The notes under the pieces: model-generated
Told to the model about the DNA's origin: nothing
Database searches by the model: none
The model's input: only the letters and a program-made list of their open reading frames with translations
Position numbers and translations under genes: made by a program
In this document: piece after piece, positions 12,824-25,763 of the stretch
Layout: every line of letters starts with the position of its first letter
How positions within the stretch are numbered: the first letter of the stretch is position 1
Source: Vishniacozyma victoriae
Lineage: Eukaryota; Basidiomycota; Tremellomycetes; Tremellales; Bulleribasidiaceae
Length of the DNA: 64,000 nt
Assembly (NCBI GenBank): GCA_017654735.1
Contig: JADPYG010000002.1
Span: 62,001 to 126,000, forward strand
Direction of reading: 5' to 3'

Positions 12824-14233
12824 ATGGAGTCATACGAATCTGTAGTCATTGGCTCTGGTCCTGGTGGGTTATCGACTGTAGCTGCTTTGATTGATAGTGG
12901 GATTAAAAAGATCTTTTGGATTGATCGGGATTTCAAGGGGGGCAGGTTTAATACCATGTATAGGGAGATATCATCGTATGTGTTCTCCTTCTTCCGTTCC
13001 TGCTTTCTTCACCTCTCTCTGGGCTCTGGGCTCTCATGAAGTCTCCTGTCTACTTTGTCGGGAGCAGAGAAGGACTCAGAATGAGCCGGAGCTAATGGTA
13101 GAAATACTAAAACAGGCTTATACCTCGATGCAATCCACTCTTCCAAGGTATTTAACAAGATAATCGATTCCACACCTAGTCCAAATGCTATGACGAGATT
13201 GGAAGAGGTTGATAGGGATAAGACTTGTTTATTGGGCGTTGCGGGGGATGTAGTGATGATGCTCATACATGGTCTATTGGATATTGAGGGTGTTGAGAGA
13301 TGTTTGGGAGAAGTGGAGAGTGCTGAACTGGAGGTATGTCTACTTATCTCAGTCGATTGACGTTTGGAGACTGGAGACTTATTGTAGCACGATCAATGGA
13401 CTGTATCTACGAGCTCTGGCCGAAAAGTGACAGCACCCCAACTCCATCTTTCTACTGGATCACATCCGAGTCGGCTGGATTTACATACCCCCTACCCGAA
13501 CATATCAGTACTAGACCTCGATCAAGTCATGGTTCTCTCTTCATTACCTTCTCTCTTACCGTCCGATAAGAAATCGGTAGTGGGGATCATTGGGAATTCA
13601 CATTCGGGTATACTTGCCGCTATGAACCTATGGACTATCGCTACTTCCTCCGATGTCGGGGACACCACCTCAAACGAGAACAAGAGCAACAAGAAGGAGA
13701 ATAAAAGGGACTTGAAGATAATCAATTTCCAAAGAAGAGAGATCCTATTCGCGGAATATAGGGAAGATGGGATTGTATGGGATAATAGTGGGTTGAAGGG
13801 CAGAACGGCGGAATGGGCAAGACAACATATGTCTTATGATAAGAGCAAGACCGAGAATGGCGAGACTGAAAGTAAAGATGGGGTAATTAAACAGATCCGA
13901 TTCGATAAATCACCAAAGTCCGAAGAAGAAATCTACAAGCACTACCTCCCACAACTCACTCATTTAATCTACGCTGTAGGATACCACCGAAATCCCTTAC
14001 CCCCAATTACGATCAACTCTATCGAAGTGAAAGATGAAGAACTGGAATTCGATATGCATTCCTCTGGATTCCACTACCAAAACGAACGGGTGAAAGGGTT
14101 GTATGGAACTGGAATTGCTTTTCCTGAAGAAACTGAGGATCCGGAAGGACATGTTGAGGCTGCTGTTGGATTTGGGAAATTTGTCAAATTTGCCGAGAGG
14201 GTCAAAGGGGAGTGGGGACGGGTTGAGGCCTAG
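12824..14233 (+). CDS. FAD/NAD(P)-binding oxidoreductase
   Basis: Three exons (12824-12975, 13102-13333, 13388-14233) join to about 409 residues. A Rossmann FAD motif sits at the extreme N-terminus (VIGSGPGGLSTVAAL), a second nucleotide-binding loop in the middle (VGIIGNSHSGILAAMNLW), and an ATG-like LTHLIYAVGYHRNP motif near residue 330. This layout is that of flavoprotein monooxygenase or pyridine-nucleotide-disulphide oxidoreductase relatives; no CxxxxC redox pair is visible, so a disulphide reductase is unlikely. The substrate cannot be told. The start is the ATG at 12824, directly before the Rossmann strand. The intron-1 acceptor at 13101, not the AG at about 13115, keeps the frame. Confidence 0.8.
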
Positions 14234-14542
14234 GCCGGAGGCCATCAAGATAGGATGTGTAGAGGAAGGAGGACAAGGGACGAGGAGGCAGGAAGGGGAA
14301 AGAGAGAGATGGAAGTGCGGCTTGAAGGAATGAGGAAAGAGGTCCAAGCCCACCGCGGATAGGCTCTGGATACCCCTACGCTACGATCAGGATCCGCTTG
14401 ACGACCGGCCATGGTTATCCTTCAGGTCCGGCAATGATCAACCTCGATGTCATCCCGACATCTCCTCACTTTCTTTCCTACATGTTATCATTCACTCCAC
14501 TCCATAACGCTGCTTGAAATCTCACGAGCCCCACCCTTCAAA

Positions 14543-15825
14543 ATGTACCGTACTACCCAACATCGACCTATTCAACGACAATCCGTTCCAGAGGGAATGA
14601 CTACCAATTTGACGGAACGAGTCTCAATCATCTCGTCAGCCAAAGTCACCCCTCATGATGATATTACTTTCAAGTCCCCGAGGCTTGTGGGCGGGTACAA
14701 TTGGATTGAATCTGAGGATGACGAGAATCGACCTACTATTGCTGTTCCTGGTACGTCTATCCACTTGACCCATGGCTGATGGGTAGGTTTGCCTGATGTT
14801 TGGATTGGGGATCAGGGGAAGCTTGGGCAGTTGAAGCCGGACATCGAGATTCCCGGGTATCTCGAGTATGCTGCTCGTACGTCGTTCTTCCGATAATACA
14901 AGAGAAGATAAGTGGCTGACGAAAAGATCATGGCGCACGACTTGCTCAGAATATCTCTCGAACCGAACCTATCTTTCACGCCCTTGATGATCCATCCGAC
15001 ATGGACGGCGTTGAACTTATTACCGATCGCAATTCCCCTCGAAAGATCTACGGGCTGTACACCCCAGACGTAATGTACGGTCCTAAACCGTTTCGAATCG
15101 ATGCTCAGAAGATTGGAAATGTAGTAATCTTTTCCAGGTCGGAAGATCCACAAATGAAGAAACCCCAAACTCCTCATCCTCAATGTTACTCCAAATCACA
15201 TGAACTTGCTACTATGGAGCAGCAACTAGAGGGAGTGGTGTCATGTCATAGGATGGTGAGGTATGAATTTGGGGGAATCGACATGATTGTTAGGTTTGAA
15301 TTGGATGCTGTCACCGAAGCTGCCCCTCGTTTTGAGAATGACGACTCGTTGGTTGACGCCATGCGAGGTACCTCCATCGACAGCACCCTCCTTTCACTTC
15401 CTGGTCATACCGAGACTAAAGCCGGACTTACCATTTACCGAACCCCTTACCCCTCCCCACCCCTCTCGTCGTTTATCGAAAAGAAGACCCGCTCTGCGAA
15501 AGGCAAATTGGATTACATCGATATATACGGACAACTGATCTTCTCCCAAACACCCCATCTCTACGTCGCACGACATACTCGCGGATACTTTTCTTCGTTG
15601 GAGAAGGTATCACTTGGAGAAGGGAAATTGAGGGATCTCGAGATATCAACAACCGGGATCATGGGCAAAGTCGCTGGAATGATCAAAGAGATGATGGAAT
15701 GTGTGGATGAGTTTGGGGAGTGTTCATTTATTTGGAAGGGGGAGGGAAGCACTGTTGAGGTTTGGCGAGGTGAGGAGCAGATTGGGTTAAGTGAGGAGGC
15801 TAGGGAGATGCTACTTTCCGCGTAG
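14543..15825 (+). CDS. Fungal family often labelled 'geranylgeranyl pyrophosphate synthetase' (short paralog)
   Basis: Three exons (14543-14750, 14787-14876, 14927-15825) sum to 398 residues. The core matches the 4045-6195 gene: GGYNWIESEDDENRPTIAVPG, then PDVW, later RMVRYEFGGIDMIVRFE and IFSQTPHLYVARHTRG. Both genes place their first intron in phase 1 inside the VPG codon block, supporting common descent. The long disordered N-terminus of the other paralog is missing here. No DDxxD motif is seen; function unknown. The pair is on opposite strands, with three genes between them (SGNH-type, ADE16, flavoprotein), so this is not a simple tandem duplicate. Confidence 0.8.
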
Positions 15826-16160
15826 GGTGAGTGTGGAGGGAATATCATTGATCAGCGATACTATCATACATACTATCTATGCATATACCATACTATCATC
15901 GGACATAAGTCTACCCTAAGGTCTCTTCTGTACATGCGGGCTGCCCAAGTCTGCCCATCAATCAACACACCCCCACCCCCCTTCTATACCGCCACTCTAC
16001 CGACGTTTACCCCACATCTCAAAACCATTTCCCCAACGTCATCCATCTCATCGCGTCAATCATCAACCACCTATACCTATACCTCTTTCCAATATCATAC
16101 ACCAATGCCTGTTGCATATACCATACATAAGGTCAGATAAGACGACCTACACCATCAATA

Positions 16161-17245
16161 ATGCCACCATTAAACGTCTCAGTTGCAACGTCAACAGGTG
16201 GAATCCCCCGACCACACCCACAAGCTCCTTTCAACCCTTCTGCGGATCAGGCTACTTTCCGGGACTTATTACTATTCGAAGAGAGGTTGAAGATGAATGC
16301 GGAGATGTTGAGAAGGAGGAGAAGGAGGTATAGTGGTCAGTCACCCTTATCGAGAGATGGCGGAGCTGATGTGCAGCGTTTCTATGGATATTTATTGGGT
16401 TATTGATCCTTATGGCTTATCGGTTGATGTTTATTCGCCCTTCGGTAGGCTATCAAACCTCGAGAGACGAAATAGGAGCTGATTTCTAGAATCCTCTACT
16501 GCTGAGAGCACTGCAAGCTTCGCTCACTGTTGTGTTCATGACTCTCGCATTGTTCTTTGCTAGTGGGATGTACGAGGAGAAGATCCGTTACGCCCATAGG
16601 TGAGTTTTTTGTGACACTTCAGCTGATGTATCTATGCAAGGGACAAAGCTAATCTATAGCTACATAAATCATTCGAACAAACAACTACGCCCACTCAACA
16701 TGTACCTAAACATGCGATTACCTCGATTGTCCCTCCTAGCTTATATACCATGGTACAGCCCATCTCCTACTTCCTCGACATCCAATCCTCAACCACCCAA
16801 AATCCGCCGCCAATCCACAAATACAGTAATGGCGACTATGCCCCTCTCGTCCAATCCCCGAGGCGAATTAATATTCTCTTCAAGAGTAGATAAATCATTT
16901 AGAGAAGGATACGAACGATACAGAGCCGCCTTTGAGCGTCGTAGAGAAGAAAAACAAAGGGAACAGAGAGGGAGAAGTTGGAGAATGGGATGGAGTAGGG
17001 GAGTGTCACCGATTATGGTGGGTGTACCTACCCCGCCGACTAGTAGGAGAGGGACACCTCCGCCTAGTGCTAGAGGAGGGAGGGCACCTAGTCCTGGAGT
17101 TAGTCGGGGGAGTGCGTTACGTAGTGAGGGAGGACGGAGGAGTGAGATTGGGGGATTGGATGAGAAGAGGGAAAGATCCGATAGTTATAGTTTTGTCTTG
17201 GCTGGACCGGGGAGTCGGGAACCGTCGCTCAGGCCGGACCGCTAG
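16161..17245 (+). CDS. SPO7: Spo7-like regulatory subunit of the Nem1 phosphatase complex
   Basis: Four exons (16161-16335, 16377-16444, 16490-16599, 16660-17245) sum to 312 residues. In yeast, Nem1-Spo7 is an ER/nuclear-membrane phosphatase that activates the phosphatidate phosphatase Pah1, steering lipid from membranes to storage. Seen: FRDLLLFEERLKMNAEMLRR followed by an Arg run, two membrane segments (FLWIFIGLLILMAYRLMFI and a second ending in LFFASGMYEEK), then RPLNMYLNMR and NPRGELIFSSRVDKSFREGYERYR, the family's C-terminal signature. The last about 70 residues are Pro/Arg/Ser-rich. The first intron uses a GTCAGT donor. Identification is firm by motif. Confidence 0.88.
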
Positions 17246-17654
17246 GTATGCAATGTCTAGATTCGTGAACCCCCAGGTCAAAATCATCATGTCACATTAT
17301 GGTGAGTCCTGCGACTAGTGCGTTTCAGACAGATACAGTGGTGAAAGAGTACGGTCGCCGAGGCTACTGACGCCGACATCACCTCTACTTCGCGGCAACC
17401 GGGCATCGATTGCGGGCTTCACACAGCTCACTGACGGCGCCGAACACCCACGAGGAACACAATGCTCACTGATTCGGGGAAGGTCAGGCGCTTTCTGGCC
17501 ATTGGCATTGTCACTCACAGGAATGTATACATGTCAGTCATCTACAGTGCTAATTGCTATCTACTCTAATCGATTCGTCTAGCTCACAAACTCTTTTTTC
17601 CTTCCTACCTTCTTCTTTCACACAACTCCGCTCATCCCCGCTCATCTCTCACGA
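17246..17654. other. Convergent intergenic region
   Basis: Lies between the 3' ends of the SPO7-like and RTA1-like genes. A 67-codon minus-strand ORF (17315-17518) has no signal peptide, domain or splice context and is probably chance. C/T-rich tract at 17583-17640. Confidence 0.45.
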
Positions 17655-18962
17655 TTAGGCTCCCTGATATCCTCGATGGTCTCGCTGGAACACCTCCTGA
17701 GGCGGATAACCCTGGGACTGGTACGGCTTGGATGATTCATATCCCATCAACCCAGACTGCGAGCTGTCTTTAGAGGGTACGTTCCTGCTTCCCATCTCCT
17801 GACCGGTCGTCATACCAGTCATGCTAGTTCCGACTTCACCGATAAAGTCTCTCTGTTCGCCCAGGATCTTAGGAGGCCAGACAACGGTCCAAACGGCAAT
17901 ACCGAGTACGATGGGTAGAGTATCGAGGACGTAGAACCAGAACTCGACAGTTCGGAGTGGACCGTCGTATCCCTGAGAAAACTCTGCCACTCGGAAAATA
18001 CATCGGATCTGGTCATCAGTTGGGTTGAGAATTTGTGAGGATGGGACATACGATGATACCGATTGCTGACCATAGAAGGGCGTAGTAGACTGTTCGCCAA
18101 TCTTCTTTCCAACCTAATTTGACGTCGATTAAGGTACCGGAACCTCGGCGGGATTGGACCATGTTGGACCATTTGGAAGGGTATTTTCGTGAACTGGATT
18201 ATTAGCTTGACAAGCAAGGGATGGAGTGTGGCTTACAGCTTGTACCCAAATACAAGAGTCAGGAGAGTAAACATTCCGAATGAAATCGTAGCGAGGATTA
18301 AACCGATTAAGGCAACCTTCTCATCAGCCAATTTCAACTACATACAAGTGTATGGACTTACCCAATGCCCAATGTCGGCCATAGATTCACTACCGGCAGT
18401 CATACCACCTCCACTGGCTTGGAGGAAGAAGGTAATAACATCCGACCAAACGAATAATCGAACAATGATTCGAGATTTTAGGAAAAGACAATCTTCGGCG
18501 TCCAACCATGAAGCGAGTCGGGGAAGGATGACATATGAGTTGGCGAGGAAACCACATGGTGATAAGAGGATACACTGGATAGATCAGTACTCGGCTACGT
18601 CGGAGAGGTTAGAAGTGCTTACCATGTATTGCATGATGTAAATACCCAAAGAGCCGGGATCATTGGTCATGGGAATCCTGGCTCCGAAGCCAACAAGCAT
18701 GACCACCGATGAAATACAAAGGACCAGCATATATTTCTTGCCGTGTCGGAAAAAGTCTATGGCTTAGCGGATGTCATTGATCATTGAATCATGGGACTTA
18801 CTGAACCAGAACGCAGCCGATAAGATGGCGAATACCGCAATCCCAACTCCAGTAAGTGCCAACTTGGGCACGTACCCCGTCCTACCAATCAGCCAAAACA
18901 AATGGGCGACCTGGAATGCCACTTACAAGAGCCTATTTCCATTTTCATCAGTCATCGACATC
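17655..18962 (-). CDS. RTA1-like seven-TM protein (lipid-translocating exporter family)
   Basis: Minus-strand gene with at least six exons, starting MSMTDENGNR (18928-18962, then 18802-18881) and ending at 17655. Hydrophobic segments are spread over all exons (ALTGVGIAVFAILSAAFWF; YALLWSAIGIIYRCIFRVAE; FYVLDTLPIVLGIAVWTVVW). The block FRVAEFSQGYDGPL, followed by EFWFYVLDTLP, is the RTA1 signature. Fungal members (Rta1, Rsb1, Pug1, Rtm1) sit in plasma or internal membranes and affect resistance to toxic lipids, sphingoid bases or sterol drugs; which applies here is unknown. The C-terminal about 60 residues are hydrophilic, with repeated Gln/Gly/Tyr/Ser. Exon edges in the middle (18050-18800) are approximate. 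Confidence 0.82.
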
Positions 18963-19861
18963 TTGCTGTATGATTCAAATCGAGTAAAGTAGTTCTTTAG
19001 AAGAAAAGGAGGAGTGTGTGGGGATCAAACCATGCACAGACTCGTCAGCTATATACCAAAGACCCCAAACACCTCATAGGAACGGGCGTCGGGGAAAATA
19101 CGGACAATCCGATGGATATTTCGGAAAGACCGTTAACCCCTCGGAAGGCGTTTTGGAGCTATGCAAGCTAGACAATTAACGATTAGAAGCTGTGTCAGAC
19201 AGCACAGCCTCCATCGTGACTCGTGTGGGGTCATTGAGGTACATTGCGCGTCTGGAGATAAGCTTGTTGTGACCCAGGGAGGTGCCTCTTGAGGTGGGTT
19301 TGGAGGAGTAGTGCCTTGTCCGCCATGGTAAATTCGCGTTATTAATAGTTTATACTAGCTCAGAGATCGATTGCTCTCAGTGAAAGAAGATGTATAAAAA
19401 GACCCTTGAACTATCGGTGGCTGTTCATATAGTACTCACAAACCGGACACCAAGGTTCTTGGCAGCGGCACATGAGCAACATTCGGGGAGCAACCGCCCA
19501 CGACCCTCCCTGACTTTCCCACATGAAGTTCGAGGCATCTCGCAGCTCCACTTCAATCTACTATCCCCGAGATCCCGATTCCGAAGCGATATGCACCGCG
19601 GTGTGAGTTTTGGATTAACTAATTGTCATGTGGCTTGTCGATCCCTTTTACAATTTCTAGTTCCCGAATTTCCCGACGGGCCAACCGACGACTTTTGATA
19701 AAACGACGATGGGTGCTGTGAATCATGTTTCTTGGCACGTCTATATAAGTTGAGCAGCCATGATGAACGAGCACCATCATTCCCAAGCCAGCAGTCTCGA
19801 GCTACAACCAACAGCGCCAACTCCATAATCGACTGCTCATTGATACCTAGACACATTCGAC
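18963..19861. promoter_or_regulatory. Divergent intergenic region, about 0.9 kb
   Basis: Shared upstream region of the RTA1-like (-) and four-TM (+) genes. A 102-codon plus ORF at 19390-19698 and an overlapping minus ORF show no recognisable features and I do not call them genes. C/A-rich stretch at about 19790-19850 just before the downstream start. Confidence 0.4.
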
Positions 19862-20480
19862 ATGTTTCATCTACCTCAAATCTCGACCCGGAATGAGATG
19901 CGGATCCTCAATTGGGGTCACATTGCGCAAATCACCATGGTTCTCACAATCATCGTCCTCGCCTTCGTCAAGATCGGTTCAGGGAACGTAAGAGGCCGAA
20001 GTGATGTTTGGGGATTGAGTGTGGTAAGTTCTATTCTAGCCTCGAAGGCGTAAGCTAACGGTGATAGGGAATCAAATCACTTGTCTTTTACGCATATATG
20101 ATCGGTACCGAGAAAGTTGAGAAACTACGAAAATGGTACAGCCTCAAAGCTATCATGATTCTCAATACTATCGAATGCGTCTTTTGGCTCGTCTTGATTA
20201 TCATTTCCTGCATGTCGGTCAAGGCATGTAGTGGTCTGGGATGTACACTTAGTGGATTGACTATCATGTTTGGATTTCTACTCTTGTAAGTCACCCACGG
20301 ACATGATTTGGACGATTCCTGATTTATAGTTTCCTTGCGATTCCGGTGGCCTATGTATCCATTCGACATCACTCGCATTACAAGAAACACGGATTCCATC
20401 CCGATGAGAAACATCATTTAAACGAGGGAAGGCAGTTGCCCGTGACGAGAACAGAGTCTACAGAGGTCTGGCGAAAGTGA
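19862..20480 (+). CDS. Small four-TM protein, MARVEL-like
   Basis: Three exons (19862-20023, 20068-20285, 20330-20480) sum to 176 residues. Four hydrophobic segments: IAQITMVLTIIVLAFVKI, SLVFYAYMIG, IMILNTIECVFWLVLIIISC and LTIMFGFLLLFFLAIPVAYV, with two extracellular-side cysteines between TM3 and TM4 (KACSGLGC). The order and spacing resemble fungal MARVEL-domain proteins, which organise plasma-membrane lipid microdomains; no diagnostic residue makes this certain. The C-terminal tail is charged and His/Lys-rich. Confidence 0.68.
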
Positions 20481-20611
20481 GAATGCAATGATCTAGATTG
20501 TGAGGTAGTGTTATAAGAATTAGAATAGTCTCGTCCGCATACGAGTCGACCAAGATATATTCATACATGTATAATTGAATACCCAAAATGTCCATAAAAG
20601 TACAATTCAAC

Positions 20612-23600
20612 TCATCCAACAGTCTGGACCCTACTTCTCGATCTCCGTCTAGGAGCCGCAGCAGTAGTTGACCCAGCACTCGCACTCGCACCAGCCTGTC
20701 CCCCAGGTCCATAAACAGATAATCTCCAGGATCCACCGCAAGTCACCGTCTTGTCACCCGCACATGGCATACTACATTGCGTATCTGCAACCTTTTTCAA
20801 AGGTGTTGAGATCCCACAATAACATTGATTGCCATTTTGTGTTCCCGAGATATCAAAGCCACGAGATTTGCAGATATCTCGACATTTTGGAGGGGTCATG
20901 TCGGAGTACGATATGGTGTAGTTGGGCAGAGATCGGACGGACTGGTCCGCGAAACATCCCATATATTCGCTTGCGATCGATGAAGCGATGGGCGATGGAG
21001 CGATGGATGTGGTTGATGCTGCTGACGAGGTGGCAGATGAAGCCGAGCTCGTGGTAGCTGCTAAGCTCGGAGTCGACAAAGCAGTCACTCGAGATGAGGT
21101 AGATGATTGGACGGATGACGTCGATCGGGAAGAGGTGGAGGTGATGGAGATCGAGGTGCTGATCACTCTCGAGGAAGATGATGATACAGCAGCGGTCGAG
21201 GTGGTAGAGGTGGTAGAGGTGCTTGTAGATATCGATGATGCTCGGCTTGATGTGCTCGAGGAAGAGATAGTTGATTTCGAGGAGGAAAATGCCAATGTCG
21301 ATGAGGTTGCGGACAACGATGTCAAAGCTGATGACGATATCGAGGTCGAGTCGACAGACCAGACACTGATCCTCCAGGTACCACCACAAATCTGACTCTT
21401 GTCTCCTCCGCATGTGGCCGAACAAGCCGTCTCGGGCGCCCTAGCATTGGTGGAAACAGCATTCAGTTGGTCCGCACAATAACATTGAGTTGAAGCCTGC
21501 ATTCCGGCGTATTTGAATCCTCGAATCTGGCAGCCGGAAACGCACATTGATCGAGTCATGGCGCCACTGTTGAATGTTGCAGACGGCAGGAATCGGGTAG
21601 ACGAGTCGGTCCAGCATCCCAAGTAGCCGGTAGAGTCCGGGGTGGAGTATGGGTTGGTGAGGCCGGTAGTGACCGAGGTGGCGAGGAGGGTAGCAACATT
21701 GGATCCACCACAGAGCTGGTTGGCATTACCCGAACATCGGGTAGTACATGTGGTAGCTGCAACTGAGGGTCGAGTATTACCACACGAACATGAGTCTGTT
21801 CATCAGCTGAGTTGAGAGAGACACATGTGATGTGACTTACTAGCTGAAACACCAGCGAAGGCATATCCTTTTCCTTGACACCAGAACAGACATGTATCTT
21901 GGGTCATGAAGCTGCTGGAATAGCTTGCGCTGTTCAGCGTCTTGCTATCCGAAATGCAGGAGGCCTGTCCAGAGGGCACCGCGGCTGACGATGCGGAGGC
22001 GGACGCAGAAGATGAGATCGATGAGGAACGCGACGCGGATGAGCTTGAGGTGGATGACGAGGGGATTGATGATGACGTCGATACACGAATACTCGAGCTA
22101 GTCATTGACGCAGAGGACGAGGTGGCCGAGGAAGATCGGGAGACTGAGCTCGTAACGTTCGCACTCATCGAGCTGGACATAATAGCACTAGCCGAGATGG
22201 AGCGGGACGAGGAGACCGAGGAGCTTGTCGAGGCGGATCGCGAAGCGGAGGACGAGGTCGATGTAGATGCGGGCACTGACGAAGAGGACGCGACAATTGT
22301 ACCGTTCACGTTCCTCGGGATCGCAAATGCACCGTCATCACCCGTCGATCGGTAGAGGGCGACACTGTTCCACTGACCACAGTTCTGACCAGTATTGCCG
22401 GGGCAAGGATTGGCGCAGAACTGCGATGGAACCTGGTTCGAGGCTGCAGAGAGCGAGTTCCCGCACCAACATTCTACTCGTTAGCGACACGTTTTAGAGG
22501 ATTGAAGGGGCCTACGTTTGCCATTGGACAACCCAGACAAGGCATAGTTCTTGGCAGAACAGATTGCACGGCAGCTGTCGACACTCTGGCTATCGAGCCA
22601 TTGGCCGAAGCCTTGGACGGCTTTTGGCGTGGTCTCCTGCCAACAACCGAGATAACCCTGAGGTTGGGTAGTGCTATCACCCACGTCCGAGCGGTAGACA
22701 CTAGATTGCCCAGGCCATCCTCCACATCGCTGAGCACTGTTACCAGCACACGGTTGACCACAGGAAAGGGATGATAGTTGTACACCGCCATTCCACTTGG
22801 GACCGCATGAACACTAGCCGTGAGTCAATGAAAAGGGTACTGCCTCAGGAATGACTCACGGTACCGTAGTTCAAGGCAGCTAAGGGTTGACCAATCTCCT
22901 TGCAGCTTTTAGTACAGAGGTCAACAGTCATGGAAGCGCTCCACCAATTGTAAGTAGCCAAGGGCTGGGATCCGTTGAAGCAGCCTATACATCAGTTCAT
23001 TTCGCACATGTGTCCGACTCCTGACTTACCCTGGTAGCCCGGAACAGTTGGGACTCCATTATCGGTCCCGTTGGTGGCTGATGGCGTGCTTCCAACAGGC
23101 GAGTTGTATAAATCAACATATCCCCATCCTCCACATCGCTGATCGGCGTTACCATTGCAGGGGATTGCGCAATAGTTGATAGCTGCCACTGGAGCTGTGT
23201 TTTTTCTGGGGTCTGCTTTCGAGCACTGGCATTCTGTCAAGTCAGCCCAATCCTTGCCTGCCGATCATCGGACTTACGCTCTCGGTTCTGTAGACCTGCC
23301 CAGCCGTAGCCTAGCTCGTTACAAGCGGCGATACATCTAGTCACTGTCATCTTGCCCTCAGTGACGGTGAAGTCGGCGGTTACGTTATTGGCAGAGTTTG
23401 CGAAACAGCCTGTGGTTCAGCTGACACTCAGATCGAGGATGTGTTAGGGGACTCACCTTGCCATCCTGCTGGTCGTTTGGCGTTGAAAGCCTGGACATCG
23501 GCAGCGACGACTGAAGTGTTGTATAGCTCTCCGTTCCCAGGTCCACCGCAGGTGATGTTGGCCGAGTTGTTTGGGCATGTACTTGAGCACATTGAGGTTG

Positions 23601-25763
23601 GGAGGGTAGCGACGGTGGCCATGGTGTTTCCACATAGACACACTATAGGTCAGTATCGACAACGGTGGAGGAGGATCAACTTACTACCACCACCGTGGAC
23701 AGCAGCAAGGGAGTAGCCGAGATCTCGACATCCGAATTGACATCGTTGGGGAGTCAAGTTTGCGTCATAATACTGGACGGCAGTAAGGGATTTCCTCGAA
23801 TTATCGCTGAAGCATTCTGATCGTCAGTCACCATCTACCGAATATTTGACGAGACCTACGGATATATCCAGGAGGTTTGTTAAGGGTAGCACCCTTGAAA
23901 CCAGAAGCAGCCACGTCAAAGACGCTAGATCCACCCCAGTATCCGCAAGTCTGAGTCTTGTTGCCTGTGCATTTGGAAGTACACGTAGCGTCATTCACGT
24001 ATTGTCCATCTCCAAGCTTCAAATTGGCTTTGGAACCGCAGAAGCAAGTATCTCCACTTCGAATAGCGGCCCAGTCCAATCCTCGATCCGCACATCCCTG
24101 GCCGCATAGTTCGCGGGTCATGAGGTTCCAAGAGTTGAAGCTGTACGTGGCCATCTGTTCGAGGCCAGTCTTGCCGGCTGCTGGGTTCGCGTAACAGCCT
24201 AGCGACTTTGAGTAATCGCCGAAAGTGTTGGTGTTGTTTGGAGCGTAAAAGACCGAGTGGGCACCGGAACCACCACATCCTTGCGAAGAGTTTGTGGGGC
24301 AGGTGAGGTTGCACATTCCAGGAAAGACTGATGCTACGGGGTCGAGCCCTGATCCACAATCGCATACCTGCCTCATCAGCTCAGATACTCTGCTACGGAC
24401 GTGTACTTACCCAAGTCGTTCCCCATGCTTTACCGATCGAGGCATAGGTGTACCCACTTCGAAGACAAGAGTCAAGGCATGTCGTCTGTGATACACTGCT
24501 GTCATAGCTCCGAGTCTGGTTGAGAAGCATGTTATCCGAAGACTTGATACATGAAATCTGCTTCCAGCCAGGGAGGGTCGGAAGAGCGGGGATGGACGAG
24601 TTGGTGACCACGTAGGACCCATCGGTACCCCGGAACGAGCTGACGTTTGGATCGGGAGGAGTTGAAGAGCATCCTGGTTTAGCACCTGATGTCCAGAGCA
24701 GGTTACATCCGGGTAGTTTGGCGATGGGGACAAGCTCGTTGTGAGCGAATGATTCCGTCAAGATGCCCTTGTCGGGTCGACATCCCCCTTCCTTGATGAA
24801 AGGCTGGAACACAGGGCATTCTCGGAAATCCATGTCGTCCTCGTTACCGCAGACTGGGTCGACGAGCGCACGTCTCAAGATCTCGGTATCCCATCTGTAG
24901 GTTAGCCAAATCTGCGTATGGAAACTTGCCCGTTGGTGAAGTCCGCATGAGCCCCGAAACCAGTGGTATCCCCATTTGCCCATACCAACTTGCCCTTGAC
25001 GGTCTCTCCAGGAGCCCATCGGGAAGTAAGGATTAGTGATTCGAGCATAATGCCCGGTACGCGGATAGGGTGTGAAGCAGGACAAGCACCGTAAAATGCG
25101 TCGTATTGGGGGTATGCCATGTGAGATTGGTCGGATTTGTATAGGTCCTTGCCGTTCCAGCAAGGTGGGAACTTGTGTTGGACCTGGTATCAGTTCAGAG
25201 GTTGCTTAGGGAGGAAAGTGACGTACGAGGACACCTCTTGGGCAGTCCCTTCCAAACTGCCAATTGTCCGACCAGATATCATCTGGCCCATCGAACTCTG
25301 CAGATACTCGGCAGAGAAACTGGAAACTCCTTCCATTTCCAGACTTGGCCATCGGGTTCCCAACAATCATCCTTAATCCCTCTGGGAATGGTTGAATCGC
25401 TTCATTGGGCGAGTTTCGTTCTCGAATATAGTAGACCCGGTCTTCCATCGGTAGAGGGGTGAAGCTGGACCCGTTGTTGTTGATCCAGTAAGGTGTAGGG
25501 TGCCAGTAATTTGACTTGTCGACCGAGATCGGGAAAGTAGTACAGGCAGATTTCATCAAGTCCGCTTGGTTGTATGCCGCTCCGAAACCTGATCCGCCGA
25601 CGATGGAGTGCATATGCGAAGCGACTGCATTGGGGGAAACGATGGGATCAAGTCGCTCAGTCACTAGGATACCGACATCGGTATTCCAGTTGGCGGCGTG
25701 TGAGGTGATTGTTACAAGTGCGAGGGTCTCGAAGATGACCCAAAGAGTCGAAAGGAAGTGCAT
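20612..25763 (-). CDS. Large secreted DUF1996 plus multi-WSC protein
   Basis: Minus-strand gene of about 5.1 kb with many short introns. It starts with a signal peptide (MHFLSTLWVIFETLALVTIT...SHA) and a DUF1996 domain (WNTDVGILVTERLDPIVSP; HMHSIVGGSGFG; later FPSCWNGKD-like and CPASHPIRVPG segments). About nine cysteine-rich WSC domains follow, recognised by the recurring GC[FWY]..., C...C..., CYCG/CFCG and CGG order, e.g. GCFADQSVRSLPNYTIS and RCGGWGYVDLYNSP. Two Ser/Thr-rich stalks (about 21080-21370 and 21960-22310) separate the last WSC domains. WSC domains bind carbohydrate in stress sensors and wall enzymes, so this is probably a wall or matrix protein. No C-terminal membrane segment or GPI signal is seen; it ends in RRRSRSRVQTVG. 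WSC count is by eye and may be off by one. Confidence 0.85.

Noticed and set aside
4045..15825. Calling the two paralogs true geranylgeranyl diphosphate synthases
   Set aside because: No DDxxD motif and no isoprenyl synthase blocks are visible.
19390..19698. 102-codon ORF in the 0.9-kb divergent region
   Set aside because: No conserved motif, no intron context, overlapping ORFs on the other strand of similar length.
20922..22355. Long acidic plus-strand ORFs (20922-21395 and 21942-22355)
   Set aside because: They are antisense to the Ser/Thr-rich stalks of the WSC protein; Ser/Ala codons read backwards give runs of Glu, Asp and Val.
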